From: Pseudomonas sp. SJZ079
GTDB lineage: Bacteria; Pseudomonadota; Gammaproteobacteria; Pseudomonadales; Pseudomonadaceae
DNA: 64,000 nucleotides
Assembly: GCF_007993865.1 (NCBI RefSeq)
Contig: NZ_VIUH01000001.1
Coordinates: 62,001-126,000 of the forward strand
Reading direction: 5' to 3'
Shown: piece after piece, positions 56,464 to 64,000 of the stretch
Layout of the letters: every line of letters begins with the position of its first letter
Numbering within the stretch: the stretch's first letter is position 1
The notes under the pieces: generated by a model
Databases searched by the model: none
The model's input: only the letters and a program-made list of their open reading frames with translations
Told to the model about the DNA's origin: nothing
Translations under genes and position numbers: made by a program

Positions 56464-59400
56464 ATGGCCAACCCCAGTGACCGGCAACCGCCACTGCCGC
56501 ACATTCCGGCACTTGATCCAGGCGAATTCGAAAAAGCCTGGAGCGACGCCCCGAGCCTGCTGGCGGCACTGAACGGAGCGCGCCTGGGCGCCTGGCACTG
56601 GGACGTCGAAAGCGGCCGAGTCAGTTGGTCACGAGGCGCACAAGCGCTGTTCGGCCTCGACCCGAAACAGCCATTGCTCACCCGGGTCGACTATATCGAG
56701 CTGATTCCGCAGGAGGAGCGCAGCGATGTGCTGCGCCTGTTCCAGCAAGTACTGGACGGCAGCCCAAGCACACGCGCATTCCGCCACCGCATCCGTTGGC
56801 CGGACGCCAGCCTGCACTGGATAGAGATCAGCGGCAGCCTGCAACAGGGCGCCGACGGCAAACGGCGAGTGATGGGGGTGATCCGCGACATCACCGCACA
56901 GCAGGAGCGCGAGCAGGCGCTGCACCACTCGCAACAGCGCTTCACCAACCTGTTTCAGCTGAGTCCGGACGTGGTGTTGCTGGTACGCTTCGCCGATAGC
57001 GTCATCACCGAGGCCAACCAACATTTCGAAAGCACCTTCGGTTGGCCGGCAGCCGACGTAATCGGTCGCTCGACCCTCGAGCTGCAGCTCTGGGTAGATA
57101 GCGAGCAACGCGACTTTCTGCGCCTCAATGCATCGACCAGCCGCGACCCAGTGGTTCAGGAGGTGCAGCTGCGTACACGCGACGGGCAGGTTCTCGACGG
57201 CATGCTGTCCAGCCAATACATCGATCTGGACGGAGAGGCTTTTCTACTGACCACGTTTCTTGACACCAGCGAACGCAAGCGCGCCGAAACGGCCTTGAGC
57301 AGCAGCGAAGATAAATTCGCTCAAGCCTTCCGCCACACGCCTGATGCGGTAGTGATCACCGAGAAAGCCAGCGGACGCTTTATCGAGGTCAATCCCAGCT
57401 TCGTCCGCCAGTTCGGCTGGAGCAGTGCCGAAACCCTGGGCCGCACCTCATTGGAATTGGGCATCTGGGCCGATCAGCACGATCGCTTGCGCATGCTCGA
57501 TGCGCTGCAGCACGACCGCCTGAACCAACTGGAAGTGCGCCTGCACAGCCGCGACGGTAGCGTCAGCAACAACCTGCTGTTTGGCGGCGAGATCGAGCTG
57601 GACGGCCGCCCCTGCCTGGTCTTGACGGTGCGCAACATCACCCAGCAACGCATCCAGGAACAGGCCCTGAGGGACAGCCAGGAGCGCCTGACCCTGGCCC
57701 TGGACTCGGCCAGCCTGGGCACCTGGGACTGGCACATTCCCAGCGACACGCTCTATGGCTCGGAGCGCGCGGCGACCCTTCACGGCCTCCCGGCGGAGCC
57801 CTACCACGGCGAGTTCGGCGCGTTCTTCCGCTGCGTCCCCGAGGAAGATCAACGGCACATGCGCAGGGCCTATCGCGAACTGCTCGAGGGCCGCCAGCAG
57901 GTTTACCAGGTCACCTACCGCTCGCGCTTTGCCAACGGCGAAACCCACTACCTGGAAAGCACTGCCAAACTCTACCGCGACGCCCAGGATCTGCCCTTGC
58001 GCATGACCGGCGTGCTCATGGACATCAGCGAACGGGTTCAGCGCGAACAGCGCCTGGCGGCTTCGGAGGAGAAGTTTTCCACCCTGTTCCAGGCCAGCCC
58101 CGAGCCGATTTGCGTCTCACGCATCCGTGACGGCGTGTTCATCGAGGTCAACCCCAGCTTCAGCAAAACCTTTGGCTGGCAACCACAGGACATCGTCGGC
58201 CGTAGCGGCCCGGATGTAGGGTTCTGGGTCGATAGCGAGCAACGCCGGCAGCTGTTCGACAAGCTCACCCGCGACCAGGGACTGAATAACGAGATCGTGA
58301 ATTTCCTCACCCGTAGCGGCCAGGAACTGACATGCGTGGTGTCCAGCCGGTTTATCCGCGTCGAGCGCCAGCTATGCATCACCTCTACCTTTCGCGACAT
58401 CACCGAGCACCAGCGGGCCGAGACCGCACTCAAGGCCAGTCAGGAGAAATTCGCCAAGGCCTTCCACTCCAGCCCCGACGCCATCACCATCACCGAACGG
58501 GACAGCGCCCGCTATCTCGAGGTCAACGAAGGCTTCTGCCGTCTCACCGGCTACCGCCCGGAAGAGGTCATTGGCCGCACAGCCCTGGACATGAATGTCT
58601 GGGCCAACCCCGGGCAGCGGCAAGAGATGCTCGAGCAGCTCCTGCGCGACGGTCGCGTGCTGCACCGGGAAATGCTCGGCAGGCACCGGGACGGCAGGCT
58701 CAAGACGGTTGAGGTCTCGGTCGAACCGATCGACCTGGACGGCATCGACTGCCTGCTGCTGACCGCCCGCGACATCAGCCAGCTGAAGGAGGCCCAGGCG
58801 CAGATCCAACACCTGGCCTATCACGACTCGCTGACCAACCTGCCCAATCGCGCCCTGCTGATGGACCGCCTGACCCAGCAGATCGCCCTGCTTAAACGCC
58901 ACGAACTGCGCGGTGCCCTGCTGTTCCTCGACCTTGACCACTTCAAGCACATCAACGACTCGCTGGGTCATCCGGTCGGCGACACCGTACTCAAGCTGGT
59001 GACCGCCCGCCTGGAAGCCAGCGTGCGTCAGGAGGACACCGTCGCCCGCCTTGGCGGCGACGAGTTCGTGGTACTGCTCTCGGGGCTCGAGGGCAAACGC
59101 TCGGAGGTCACCCGCCAGGCCCGCAAGGTGGCGGAGAAACTGCGCCACCTGCTCGCCGAACCGATGCTGCTGGACGGCCACCGCCTGCAAGTCACGCCGA
59201 GCATTGGTATTGCCTTGATTCCCGACCACGGCAGTACCCCCGCCGACCTGCTCAAGCGCGCCGATATTGCCCTGTACCGCGCCAAGGACTCGGGGCGCAA
59301 CACCATCCAGTTATTTCGCAGCACCATGCAGGAAGCCGCCAGCGAGCGCCTGCGCCTGGAAAACGACCTGCGTCTGGCACTCGCCCGCGGCGAATTCGAG

Positions 59401-60141
59401 TTGTATTTCCAGCCACAAGTGGATGCCCGCACTGGCAAGATTATCGGTGCCGAAGCGCTGCTGCGCTGGCAACACCCGGTCCTCGGCGCACAATCGCCGG
59501 CGCTGTTCATCCACGTACTGGAAGAAAGCGGGCTGATTCTCGAGGTCGGTGGCTGGGTGCTCGCCGAGGCTTGCCACGTCTGCGCGCAGCTGCTCGACGA
59601 GGACCTGATCAACCAGCAGGACTTCAGCTTGTGTGTGAACATCAGCCCGCGACAGTTCCGCCAGAACGACCTTGCCGAGCGAGTGGAAAGCAGCCTACGC
59701 AACAGTAAAATGCCCAAGTCCATGCTCAAGCTGGAAATCACCGAAGGCATTGTGATTCAGAATATCGAAGACACCATCGCCAAGATGAACCGCCTCAAGC
59801 GCATCGGCGTCAGCTTCGCGATGGACGACTTCGGCACCGGCTACTCCTCGCTGACCTACCTCAAGCGCCTGCCGGTGGACGTGCTGAAAATCGACCAGTC
59901 GTTCGTCCGCGATGCCACCTGCGACCCTAACGACGCGGAGATCATTCGCGCCATCATCGCCATGGCGCGCAGCCTGGACCTGGAGATGATCGCCGAAGGG
60001 GTCGAGCAACAGGAACAACTGGATTTCCTCGAGCTACAAGGTTGCCACCAGTATCAGGGCTACCTGTTCAGCAAACCCTTGCCACTCCCCGAATTCCGCG
60101 CCCTACTGGCGCATACCCGGCAGCGCCTGCTCAACGCATGA
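56464..60141 (+). CDS. Six-PAS GGDEF-EAL cyclic-di-GMP protein
   Basis: 1225-residue cytoplasmic signalling protein with no membrane helix. Six PAS domains in series (about 30-150, 155-275, 280-400, 402-525, 528-650, 655-775); the first and fourth are of the type with a GxWxWD start (LGAWHWD, LGTWDWH). The GGDEF domain (about 790-945) keeps the intact motif RLGGDEFVVLL near 865, and the EAL domain (about 960-1215) keeps EALLRWQHP near 995, DDFGTGYSSL and AEGVEQ, so both synthase and esterase sites look complete. Net activity cannot be told from sequence. AGAAGAG precedes the ATG. It follows the LysR gene by 92 bases. Confidence 0.95.
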   Translation: MANPSDRQPPLPHIPALDPGEFEKAWSDAPSLLAALNGARLGAWHWDVESGRVSWSRGAQALFGLDPKQPLLTRVDYIELIPQEERSDVLRLFQQVLDGSPSTRAFRHRIRWPDASLHWIEISGSLQQGADGKRRVMGVIRDITAQQEREQALHHSQQRFTNLFQLSPDVVLLVRFADSVITEANQHFESTFGWPAADVIGRSTLELQLWVDSEQRDFLRLNASTSRDPVVQEVQLRTRDGQVLDGMLSSQYIDLDGEAFLLTTFLDTSERKRAETALSSSEDKFAQAFRHTPDAVVITEKASGRFIEVNPSFVRQFGWSSAETLGRTSLELGIWADQHDRLRMLDALQHDRLNQLEVRLHSRDGSVSNNLLFGGEIELDGRPCLVLTVRNITQQRIQEQALRDSQERLTLALDSASLGTWDWHIPSDTLYGSERAATLHGLPAEPYHGEFGAFFRCVPEEDQRHMRRAYRELLEGRQQVYQVTYRSRFANGETHYLESTAKLYRDAQDLPLRMTGVLMDISERVQREQRLAASEEKFSTLFQASPEPICVSRIRDGVFIEVNPSFSKTFGWQPQDIVGRSGPDVGFWVDSEQRRQLFDKLTRDQGLNNEIVNFLTRSGQELTCVVSSRFIRVERQLCITSTFRDITEHQRAETALKASQEKFAKAFHSSPDAITITERDSARYLEVNEGFCRLTGYRPEEVIGRTALDMNVWANPGQRQEMLEQLLRDGRVLHREMLGRHRDGRLKTVEVSVEPIDLDGIDCLLLTARDISQLKEAQAQIQHLAYHDSLTNLPNRALLMDRLTQQIALLKRHELRGALLFLDLDHFKHINDSLGHPVGDTVLKLVTARLEASVRQEDTVARLGGDEFVVLLSGLEGKRSEVTRQARKVAEKLRHLLAEPMLLDGHRLQVTPSIGIALIPDHGSTPADLLKRADIALYRAKDSGRNTIQLFRSTMQEAASERLRLENDLRLALARGEFELYFQPQVDARTGKIIGAEALLRWQHPVLGAQSPALFIHVLEESGLILEVGGWVLAEACHVCAQLLDEDLINQQDFSLCVNISPRQFRQNDLAERVESSLRNSKMPKSMLKLEITEGIVIQNIEDTIAKMNRLKRIGVSFAMDDFGTGYSSLTYLKRLPVDVLKIDQSFVRDATCDPNDAEIIRAIIAMARSLDLEMIAEGVEQQEQLDFLELQGCHQYQGYLFSKPLPLPEFRALLAHTRQRLLNA

Positions 60142-60143
60142 AG

Positions 60144-60173
60144 CACTCAGGGCGCCTTTTGCCGCCCTGAGTG
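60144..60173. terminator. Hairpin between the GGDEF-EAL gene and ibpA
   Basis: Perfect 11-base inverted repeat CACTCAGGGCG/CGCCCTGAGTG around CCTTTTGC, directly after the GGDEF-EAL stop and 25 bases beyond the ibpA stop. No long U run, but the stem is strong and the genes converge. Confidence 0.6.
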
Positions 60174-60197
60174 TTCAGCTGCATCAACAATCTGCGC

Positions 60198-60644
60198 TTA
60201 GCTCGCCTGCGCGGTGCGCAGAGCATTGATCGGGATGCGCTTGGCCTTGGCCTCTTCCGGAACGATGCGCAGCAGATCGATATTGAGCAGGCCATTGACC
60301 AGGCTGGCAGCCTTGACTTCAATATGGTCGGCCAAGCGGAATGACAGTTTGAATGCGCGCCGGGCAATGCCCTGATACAGGTAGGTAACGTTTTCCGCGC
60401 CGTTAGCCTGCTTGCCTCCGCTGATGGTCAATACGCCGCGTTCAACATGAAGCTCCAGATCGTCCTCCTGAAAACCGGCAGCAGCGATGACGATACGGTA
60501 CTGGTCATCGGCATGCTTCTCGACGTTATACGGCGGGTAGCTGCTGCCGGACTCGTTGCGCATCGCCGACTCAAACAGGTCATTGAAGCGATCGAAGCCA
60601 ATCGACTGGCGGAACAGCGGGGTCATGGAAAATGCAGTACTCAT
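60198..60644 (-). CDS. ibpA: Small heat-shock protein IbpA
   Basis: 148-residue Hsp20 chaperone holding unfolded proteins. Short N-terminus MSTAFSMTPLFRQSIGFDRF, alpha-crystallin domain (about 35-125; PPYNVEKHADDQYRI, ERGVLTISGGK), and a C-terminal I-x-I anchor (RIPI). AGGAG lies 7 bases before the ATG at 60644; the longer frame runs through the leader. Regulated by a heat-shock promoter and a probable RNA thermometer (separate entries). Confidence 0.96.
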   Translation of the reverse strand: MSTAFSMTPLFRQSIGFDRFNDLFESAMRNESGSSYPPYNVEKHADDQYRIVIAAAGFQEDDLELHVERGVLTISGGKQANGAENVTYLYQGIARRAFKLSFRLADHIEVKAASLVNGLLNIDLLRIVPEEAKAKRIPINALRTAQAS

Positions 60645-60651
60645 GGGTAGT

Positions 60652-60669
60652 CTCCTGAATTGCAGCGAG
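60652..60669 (-). promoter_or_regulatory. ROSE-like RNA thermometer hairpin of ibpA
   Basis: The minus-strand leader reads CTCGCTG-CAATT-CAGGAG. CAGGAG contains the Shine-Dalgarno and pairs fully with CTC(G)CTG, leaving one bulged G. This is the hallmark of the last hairpin of ROSE elements (a U-Y-GCU strand with a bulged G opposite the ribosome site), which melts on heating. Confidence 0.7.
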
Positions 60670-60711
60670 TGGTTCATCGCGAGACCCGACTTCGGCGCCC
60701 CGCAGGACTGA

Positions 60712-60739
60712 ACATGTGGTTAGCCGAAAAGATTTCAAG
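60712..60739 (-). promoter_or_regulatory. RpoH (sigma32) promoter of ibpA
   Basis: Minus strand CTTGAAA (60739-60733), 13-base spacer, CCACATGT (60719-60712); the heat-shock consensus is CTTGAAA and CCCCATnT. It would give a leader of about 60 bases that contains the thermometer hairpin. Confidence 0.75.
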
Positions 60740-60772
60740 CGCCTGCAAAATCTGCTTACAGGGAGAGCGTCG

Positions 60773-61519
60773 ATGGACAAAGTCATGCTGATCACCGGGG
60801 CCAGCCGCGGCATCGGTGCCGCCACCGCCAGGCTGGCCGCCGCCCAGGGCTACGCCCTGTGCCTTAACTACCGCCAGCAACGGCAAGCCGCCGAGACTCT
60901 GGTTGCGGAAATCGTCGACGCAGGCGGCCTTGCCATCGCGGTGCAGGCCGATGTGGCCGACGAACTCCAGGTGCAACGGCTGTTCGCCACCCTCGACCAA
61001 CACTTCGGCCGCCTCGATGTACTGGTCAACAACGCCGGTATGCTGGAACAACAGATGCGCCTGGAGCAGATGGACGGCGCGCGCCTGCAGCGGGTGTTCG
61101 GCGCCAATGTATTCGGCAGCTTCTTCTGTGCCCGCGAAGCGGTGAAACGCATGTCGACTCGGCATGGCGGACGCGGCGGGGTCATCATCAACCTGTCGTC
61201 GGTGGCCGCTCGCCTCGGCGCGCCCGGCGAATACATCGACTACGCGGCGGCCAAGGGCGCCATCGACAGCCTGACCCTGGGGCTGGCCAAGGAAGTCGCG
61301 GCGGAAGGGATTCGGGTGAATGCGGTACGACCCGGGGTGATCGACACCGAGATCCACGCCAGTGGCGGTGAACCCGCACGGGTGGCACGGGTCAGCCAGA
61401 GCGTCCCCATGGGGCGCGGCGGGCGCGCCGAGGAAGTTGCCCAGGCGATTCTCTGGCTGGCCAGCGAGCACGCCTCCTACACCAGTGGCGCGCTGCTGGA
61501 TGTCAGCGGCGGGCGCTGA
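60773..61519 (+). CDS. Short-chain dehydrogenase/reductase
   Basis: 248-residue NAD(P)-dependent oxidoreductase. Cofactor motif TGASRGIG (8-15), VNNAGML, catalytic Ser in INLSSVAAR, and YAAAK for Tyr/Lys are all present; the C-terminal SGALLDVSGGR is typical of the FabG-like branch. GGGAGA lies 6 bases before the ATG at 60773; the longer frame overlaps the ibpA promoter. Substrate unknown. Divergent from ibpA. Confidence 0.92.
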   Translation: MDKVMLITGASRGIGAATARLAAAQGYALCLNYRQQRQAAETLVAEIVDAGGLAIAVQADVADELQVQRLFATLDQHFGRLDVLVNNAGMLEQQMRLEQMDGARLQRVFGANVFGSFFCAREAVKRMSTRHGGRGGVIINLSSVAARLGAPGEYIDYAAAKGAIDSLTLGLAKEVAAEGIRVNAVRPGVIDTEIHASGGEPARVARVSQSVPMGRGGRAEEVAQAILWLASEHASYTSGALLDVSGGR

Positions 61520-61634
61520 GCTCGAGCGCCAACGCTCATCGAACGCCTGAACCCAGCCTCTTAGGCGGATCTCGTCCGCCCCACCCCAGCACGCGAGATG
61601 CTGCAGCCGTTGCGGCTCGTCAGACTGCGCGGGG

Positions 61635-62618
61635 TCAAGCGCCGATAAGCTGCTCCCGATCCAGACCAACCGGAACCTCGACACCGAGCAGCGCGTCAAT
61701 ACGACTGCAATCGTTCTCCCGCCGTAGCAGGCCGAACAGTTCGACTGCCTGCGGGTAGCTGCGGGTCAACATCGCCAACCATTGCTTCAAGCGCCCCGGC
61801 GCATAACGCGGCGATATCTTGCGCCGGGCCTGCTGCCAGAAGTCGGCGAGCAAGGGTTTAAACTCGACCCAATCCATCTCGATAACTGGCTGCCCGGCCC
61901 GCGCCGCGGCAATCTGCCGGGCCAGATCCGGGCGCGCCACCAGGCCACGCCCGAGCATGATGTCCTCGACGCCACTGACTTCACGGCAGCGCCGCCAGTC
62001 GTCCAGACTCCAGATCTCGCCATTGGCGAACACCGGCACCTTGACCGCCTCCTGCACCCGCGCCACCCACTCCCAGTGTGCCGGTGGCTTATAGCCCTCG
62101 ACCTTGGTCCGCGCATGTACCACCAGTTGCCCGGCGCCGCCCTCGGCCAAGGCCTGCGCGCACTCCAGGGCATAGTCTTTATGATCGAAGCCCAGACGCA
62201 TCTTGGCGGTGACCGGAATGGCGGCCGGAACCGTGCGCCGTACTTCACGCACGATGGCATGCAGCAACTCCGGCTCCTTCAGCAGCACCGCACCGCCGCG
62301 TGACTTGTTCACGGTCTTGGCCGGGCAGCCGAAGTTGAGGTCGATCACCGGCGCGCCGAGGGTGCAGGCAAACGCCGCGTTATCTGCCAGGCATTGCGGG
62401 TCGGAACCGAGAAACTGCACGCGCAGCGGCGTCCCGGCCGCCGTCTGCGCTGCGCTGAACAATTCCGGAGCGAGTTTCTGGTAGGTCGTGGCCGGCTGCA
62501 CCCGTTCGGTCACCCGGATAAATTCGGTCACGCACCAGTCGATACCACCTACCCGCGTCAGCACATCACGGAGGATCTCGTCGACCAAACCCTCCATGGG
62601 TGCCAGGGCAATCTGCAT
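61635..62618 (-). CDS. dusC: tRNA-dihydrouridine(16) synthase
   Basis: 327-residue FMN enzyme that reduces uridine 16 of t[11 protein letters not shown] at the start, catalytic Cys98 in [22 protein letters not shown] and [10 protein letters not shown] fit the Dus family; the [16 protein letters not shown] region is the DusC form. Followed on the minus strand by a gap that converges on the SDR gene. Confidence 0.93.
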   Translation of the reverse strand: MQIALAPMEGLVDEILRDVLTRVGGIDWCVTEFIRVTERVQPATTYQKLAPELFSAAQTAAGTPLRVQFLGSDPQCLADNAAFACTLGAPVIDLNFGCPAKTVNKSRGGAVLLKEPELLHAIVREVRRTVPAAIPVTAKMRLGFDHKDYALECAQALAEGGAGQLVVHARTKVEGYKPPAHWEWVARVQEAVKVPVFANGEIWSLDDWRRCREVSGVEDIMLGRGLVARPDLARQIAAARAGQPVIEMDWVEFKPLLADFWQQARRKISPRYAPGRLKQWLAMLTRSYPQAVELFGLLRRENDCSRIDALLGVEVPVGLDREQLIGA

Positions 62619-62817
62619 AGCTACACTCTCGAAAAAACGGCGCGTAGTGTACGCGGTGCAGCGCTGCGGATGAAATGCTCGACACGCGCCTGGTGCGCGC
62701 GAACTGCTGCGATCAAGGCGTACTCGACCATAGCCTGCCAGCCTGAGCAGGCCACGGACTCACCAAAGATAGCGGGGCATTCAATACCAACGCGCCGCTT
62801 CGCCTCCCGCTGTCGGA

Positions 62818-63267
62818 TTAGAGCTCCATCGGAAACGGCGACTGCAGCGCGCGTCCGTAACCTTCGATGAACTCGCTCGGCATGCGTTTGGGCTTGCCGC
62901 TGGACAACTCGATGCAGACGAAGGTGGTCTTGGCGCGCAGCAAGGTCATACCATCCTCCGGGCGCACCAGCTGGAACCGCCGATCCATTTTCAAACGCTG
63001 ATCCGACTCGACGATCCAGGTGGCCATTTGCAACTCCTGATCCTCATAGGCACTGGCCAGATAGTCGATCTCATGCCGGAGTACCGCCATGGCGCGATCA
63101 AGCCGGCGATACTCAGTCAAATCCAATCCCAGGTATTGCGAATGCCGCCAAGCGCAGCGCTCCAGCCAACTGACATACACCGCGTTATTGGCGTGACCCA
63201 GACCGTCGATGTCATCGGCACTGACGCTGAGGTCGATAACAAATGGATTAACAAGATCCCAACTCAT
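62818..63267 (-). CDS. Hot-dog acyl-CoA thioesterase (4HBT type)
   Basis: 149-residue thioesterase-like protein. DIDGLGHANNAVYVSWLERC contains the 4HBT active-site motif with Asp, Gly-His and Asn-Asn. VLRHEIDYLASAYEDQELQM is the conserved central strand. The start at 63267 (MSWDLVN) fits the family; GGAG lies 9 bases upstream. Substrate not predictable. Confidence 0.88.
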   Translation of the reverse strand: MSWDLVNPFVIDLSVSADDIDGLGHANNAVYVSWLERCAWRHSQYLGLDLTEYRRLDRAMAVLRHEIDYLASAYEDQELQMATWIVESDQRLKMDRRFQLVRPEDGMTLLRAKTTFVCIELSSGKPKRMPSEFIEGYGRALQSPFPMEL

Positions 63268-63739
63268 TCCTAATTGCTCCAAGCTGCATACCAACTGGCA
63301 AGGCTGCACCACCGACAGGCTAATTCAAGCCCCAGCACGGAAAGGCACTGCATGCCGACCAGCCTGGGCCAATGCATCTATTGTACGCTTGCGTTGTCAG
63401 GCTCACGCACGCGAACCTGAGGCCTCGAATCATGCGCTGGCAGTCTACGACGCGCGAACAATTCTAGGCCGTGACCGCCGAGCAACTCCAGGCTAACGCT
63501 GACGAACCAACGAAGATTCGGCAGGGTCACGCCCTTGCCCGGTCGATACCGGAACGCTGCAGCCATGCGCAAGCAGGCGCCAGCCCAGGCTGCAGCCGCG
63601 CCCCTCTGAACGACTAGCGTCTCAGCCTGGGCCTTAATAGCGACATTGGCAGCGACCCGGACAGCGCGAAACGGCTGCACCGGGCCGACCCGCCCCTCCT
63701 GTGAGCCAGGGCGCTAGCTAGGCACAATCGAGCGGACAG
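63268..63739. other. Non-coding stretch, no supported gene
   Basis: About 470 bases between the thioesterase and the hydrolase. The longest minus-strand frame (63378-63680) would start at GTG without a ribosome site and shows no recognisable motif. It may contain decayed coding sequence; nothing can be named. Confidence 0.4.
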
Positions 63740-64000
63740 CTAAGACGCCACCGCACGCTGTGGAGCATGGCGCAGCTCGCCGAGCAACTGCAGCACCGCC
63801 TGCTGCAGGCTCGGATCGGCCAGGATCTTACGATGTCCGCCAGTTTCTACGCGCAACAGCTGGCTGTCGAACCAGGCCTCATGAATCGCCTCGGCTTCAC
63901 TGAACGGCACCACTGGATCATCCACGGCATGCACGATCAATCCCGGAAAATCCAACTGATAACGCGTTACATCGAGCTGCCCGGCGGGCATACCGGCCTT
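63740..64000 (-). CDS. Alpha/beta hydrolase, C-terminal part
   Basis: The last 86 residues of a gene that enters from the right edge. LIVHAVDDPVVPFSEAEAIH carries the acid residue (Asp-Asp-Pro) and VETGGHRKIL the catalytic His of an alpha/beta-hydrolase triad; the nucleophile lies outside the window. Substrate unknown. Confidence 0.75.
   Translation of the reverse strand, partial: KAGMPAGQLDVTRYQLDFPGLIVHAVDDPVVPFSEAEAIHEAWFDSQLLRVETGGHRKILADPSLQQAVLQLLGELRHAPQRAVAS

Noticed and set aside
63378..63680. 100-codon minus-strand frame in the gap near the right end
   Set aside because: GTG start without a ribosome site, no recognisable motif, composition like a random GC-rich frame.

Overview
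The window looks like the chromosome of a Pseudomonas species. It is GC-rich, carries a complete Xcp-type (type II) secretion locus in the split, divergent arrangement known from P. aeruginosa, and shows the Pseudomonas order metZ-purF-cvpA-dedD-folC-accD-trpF-truA-fimV-usg-asd-leuBDC. It also has a paired REP element whose arms begin TAGGAGCGAGC, a form familiar from this genus. No prophage, insertion sequence, CRISPR array or obvious recent island was seen; this is mostly conserved backbone, with some little-studied gene sets in it.

Layout. 1-3148: the end of a type I secretion operon (HlyB-type ABC exporter, then a HlyD-type adaptor cut by the window edge). 3740-10874: an envelope cluster on the minus strand (DUF1302 outer-membrane barrel, DUF1329 periplasmic protein, YCF48-like Asp-box propeller, MMPL/RND transporter). 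11531-18123: a tightly packed minus-strand run nadK - phosphatase - rhomboid protease - YeaC - DUF2797 - pepN. 18229-22732: DUF1853, then an unusual operon of a coiled-coil protein, a PLP desulfhydrase-family enzyme and a cyclic-nucleotide-binding/rhodanese fusion. 22948-27708: an SnoaL-like protein, fadH, a nitrilase-fold membrane protein coupled to an AraC regulator, and a 28-residue ORF. 27859-28276: three tRNAs (Asp, Asp, Val) with promoter and terminator. 28452-38699: xcpZ to xcpR on minus and xcpPQ on plus. 38821-55333: a long minus-strand stretch of biosynthetic and housekeeping genes (Met, purine, folate, fatty acid, Trp, tRNA modification, FimV, Asd, Leu). 55466-60141: a LysR regulator divergent from leuC, then a six-PAS GGDEF-EAL protein. 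60198-64000: heat-shock gene ibpA with an apparent RNA thermometer, an SDR, dusC, a thioesterase and the end of an alpha/beta hydrolase.

How parts work together. The Xcp genes form one inner-membrane platform, pseudopilus and secretin. purF to accD and trpF-truA-fimV are compact operons, several with 4-base ATGA overlaps. The LysR gene sits back to back with leuC and its promoter overlaps the leu promoter, so it is the probable regulator of the leu operon.

The parts most worth attention are the DUF1302/DUF1329/YCF48/RND set (a candidate trans-envelope carrier of hydrophobic substrate), the cyclic-nucleotide/rhodanese/PLP operon, the Cys-rich DUF2797 protein with a GIY-YIG-like segment, the nitrilase-fold protein that has lost its catalytic Cys, and the unlisted 28-residue ORF. 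Family names come from recognising motifs by eye; no database search was run.
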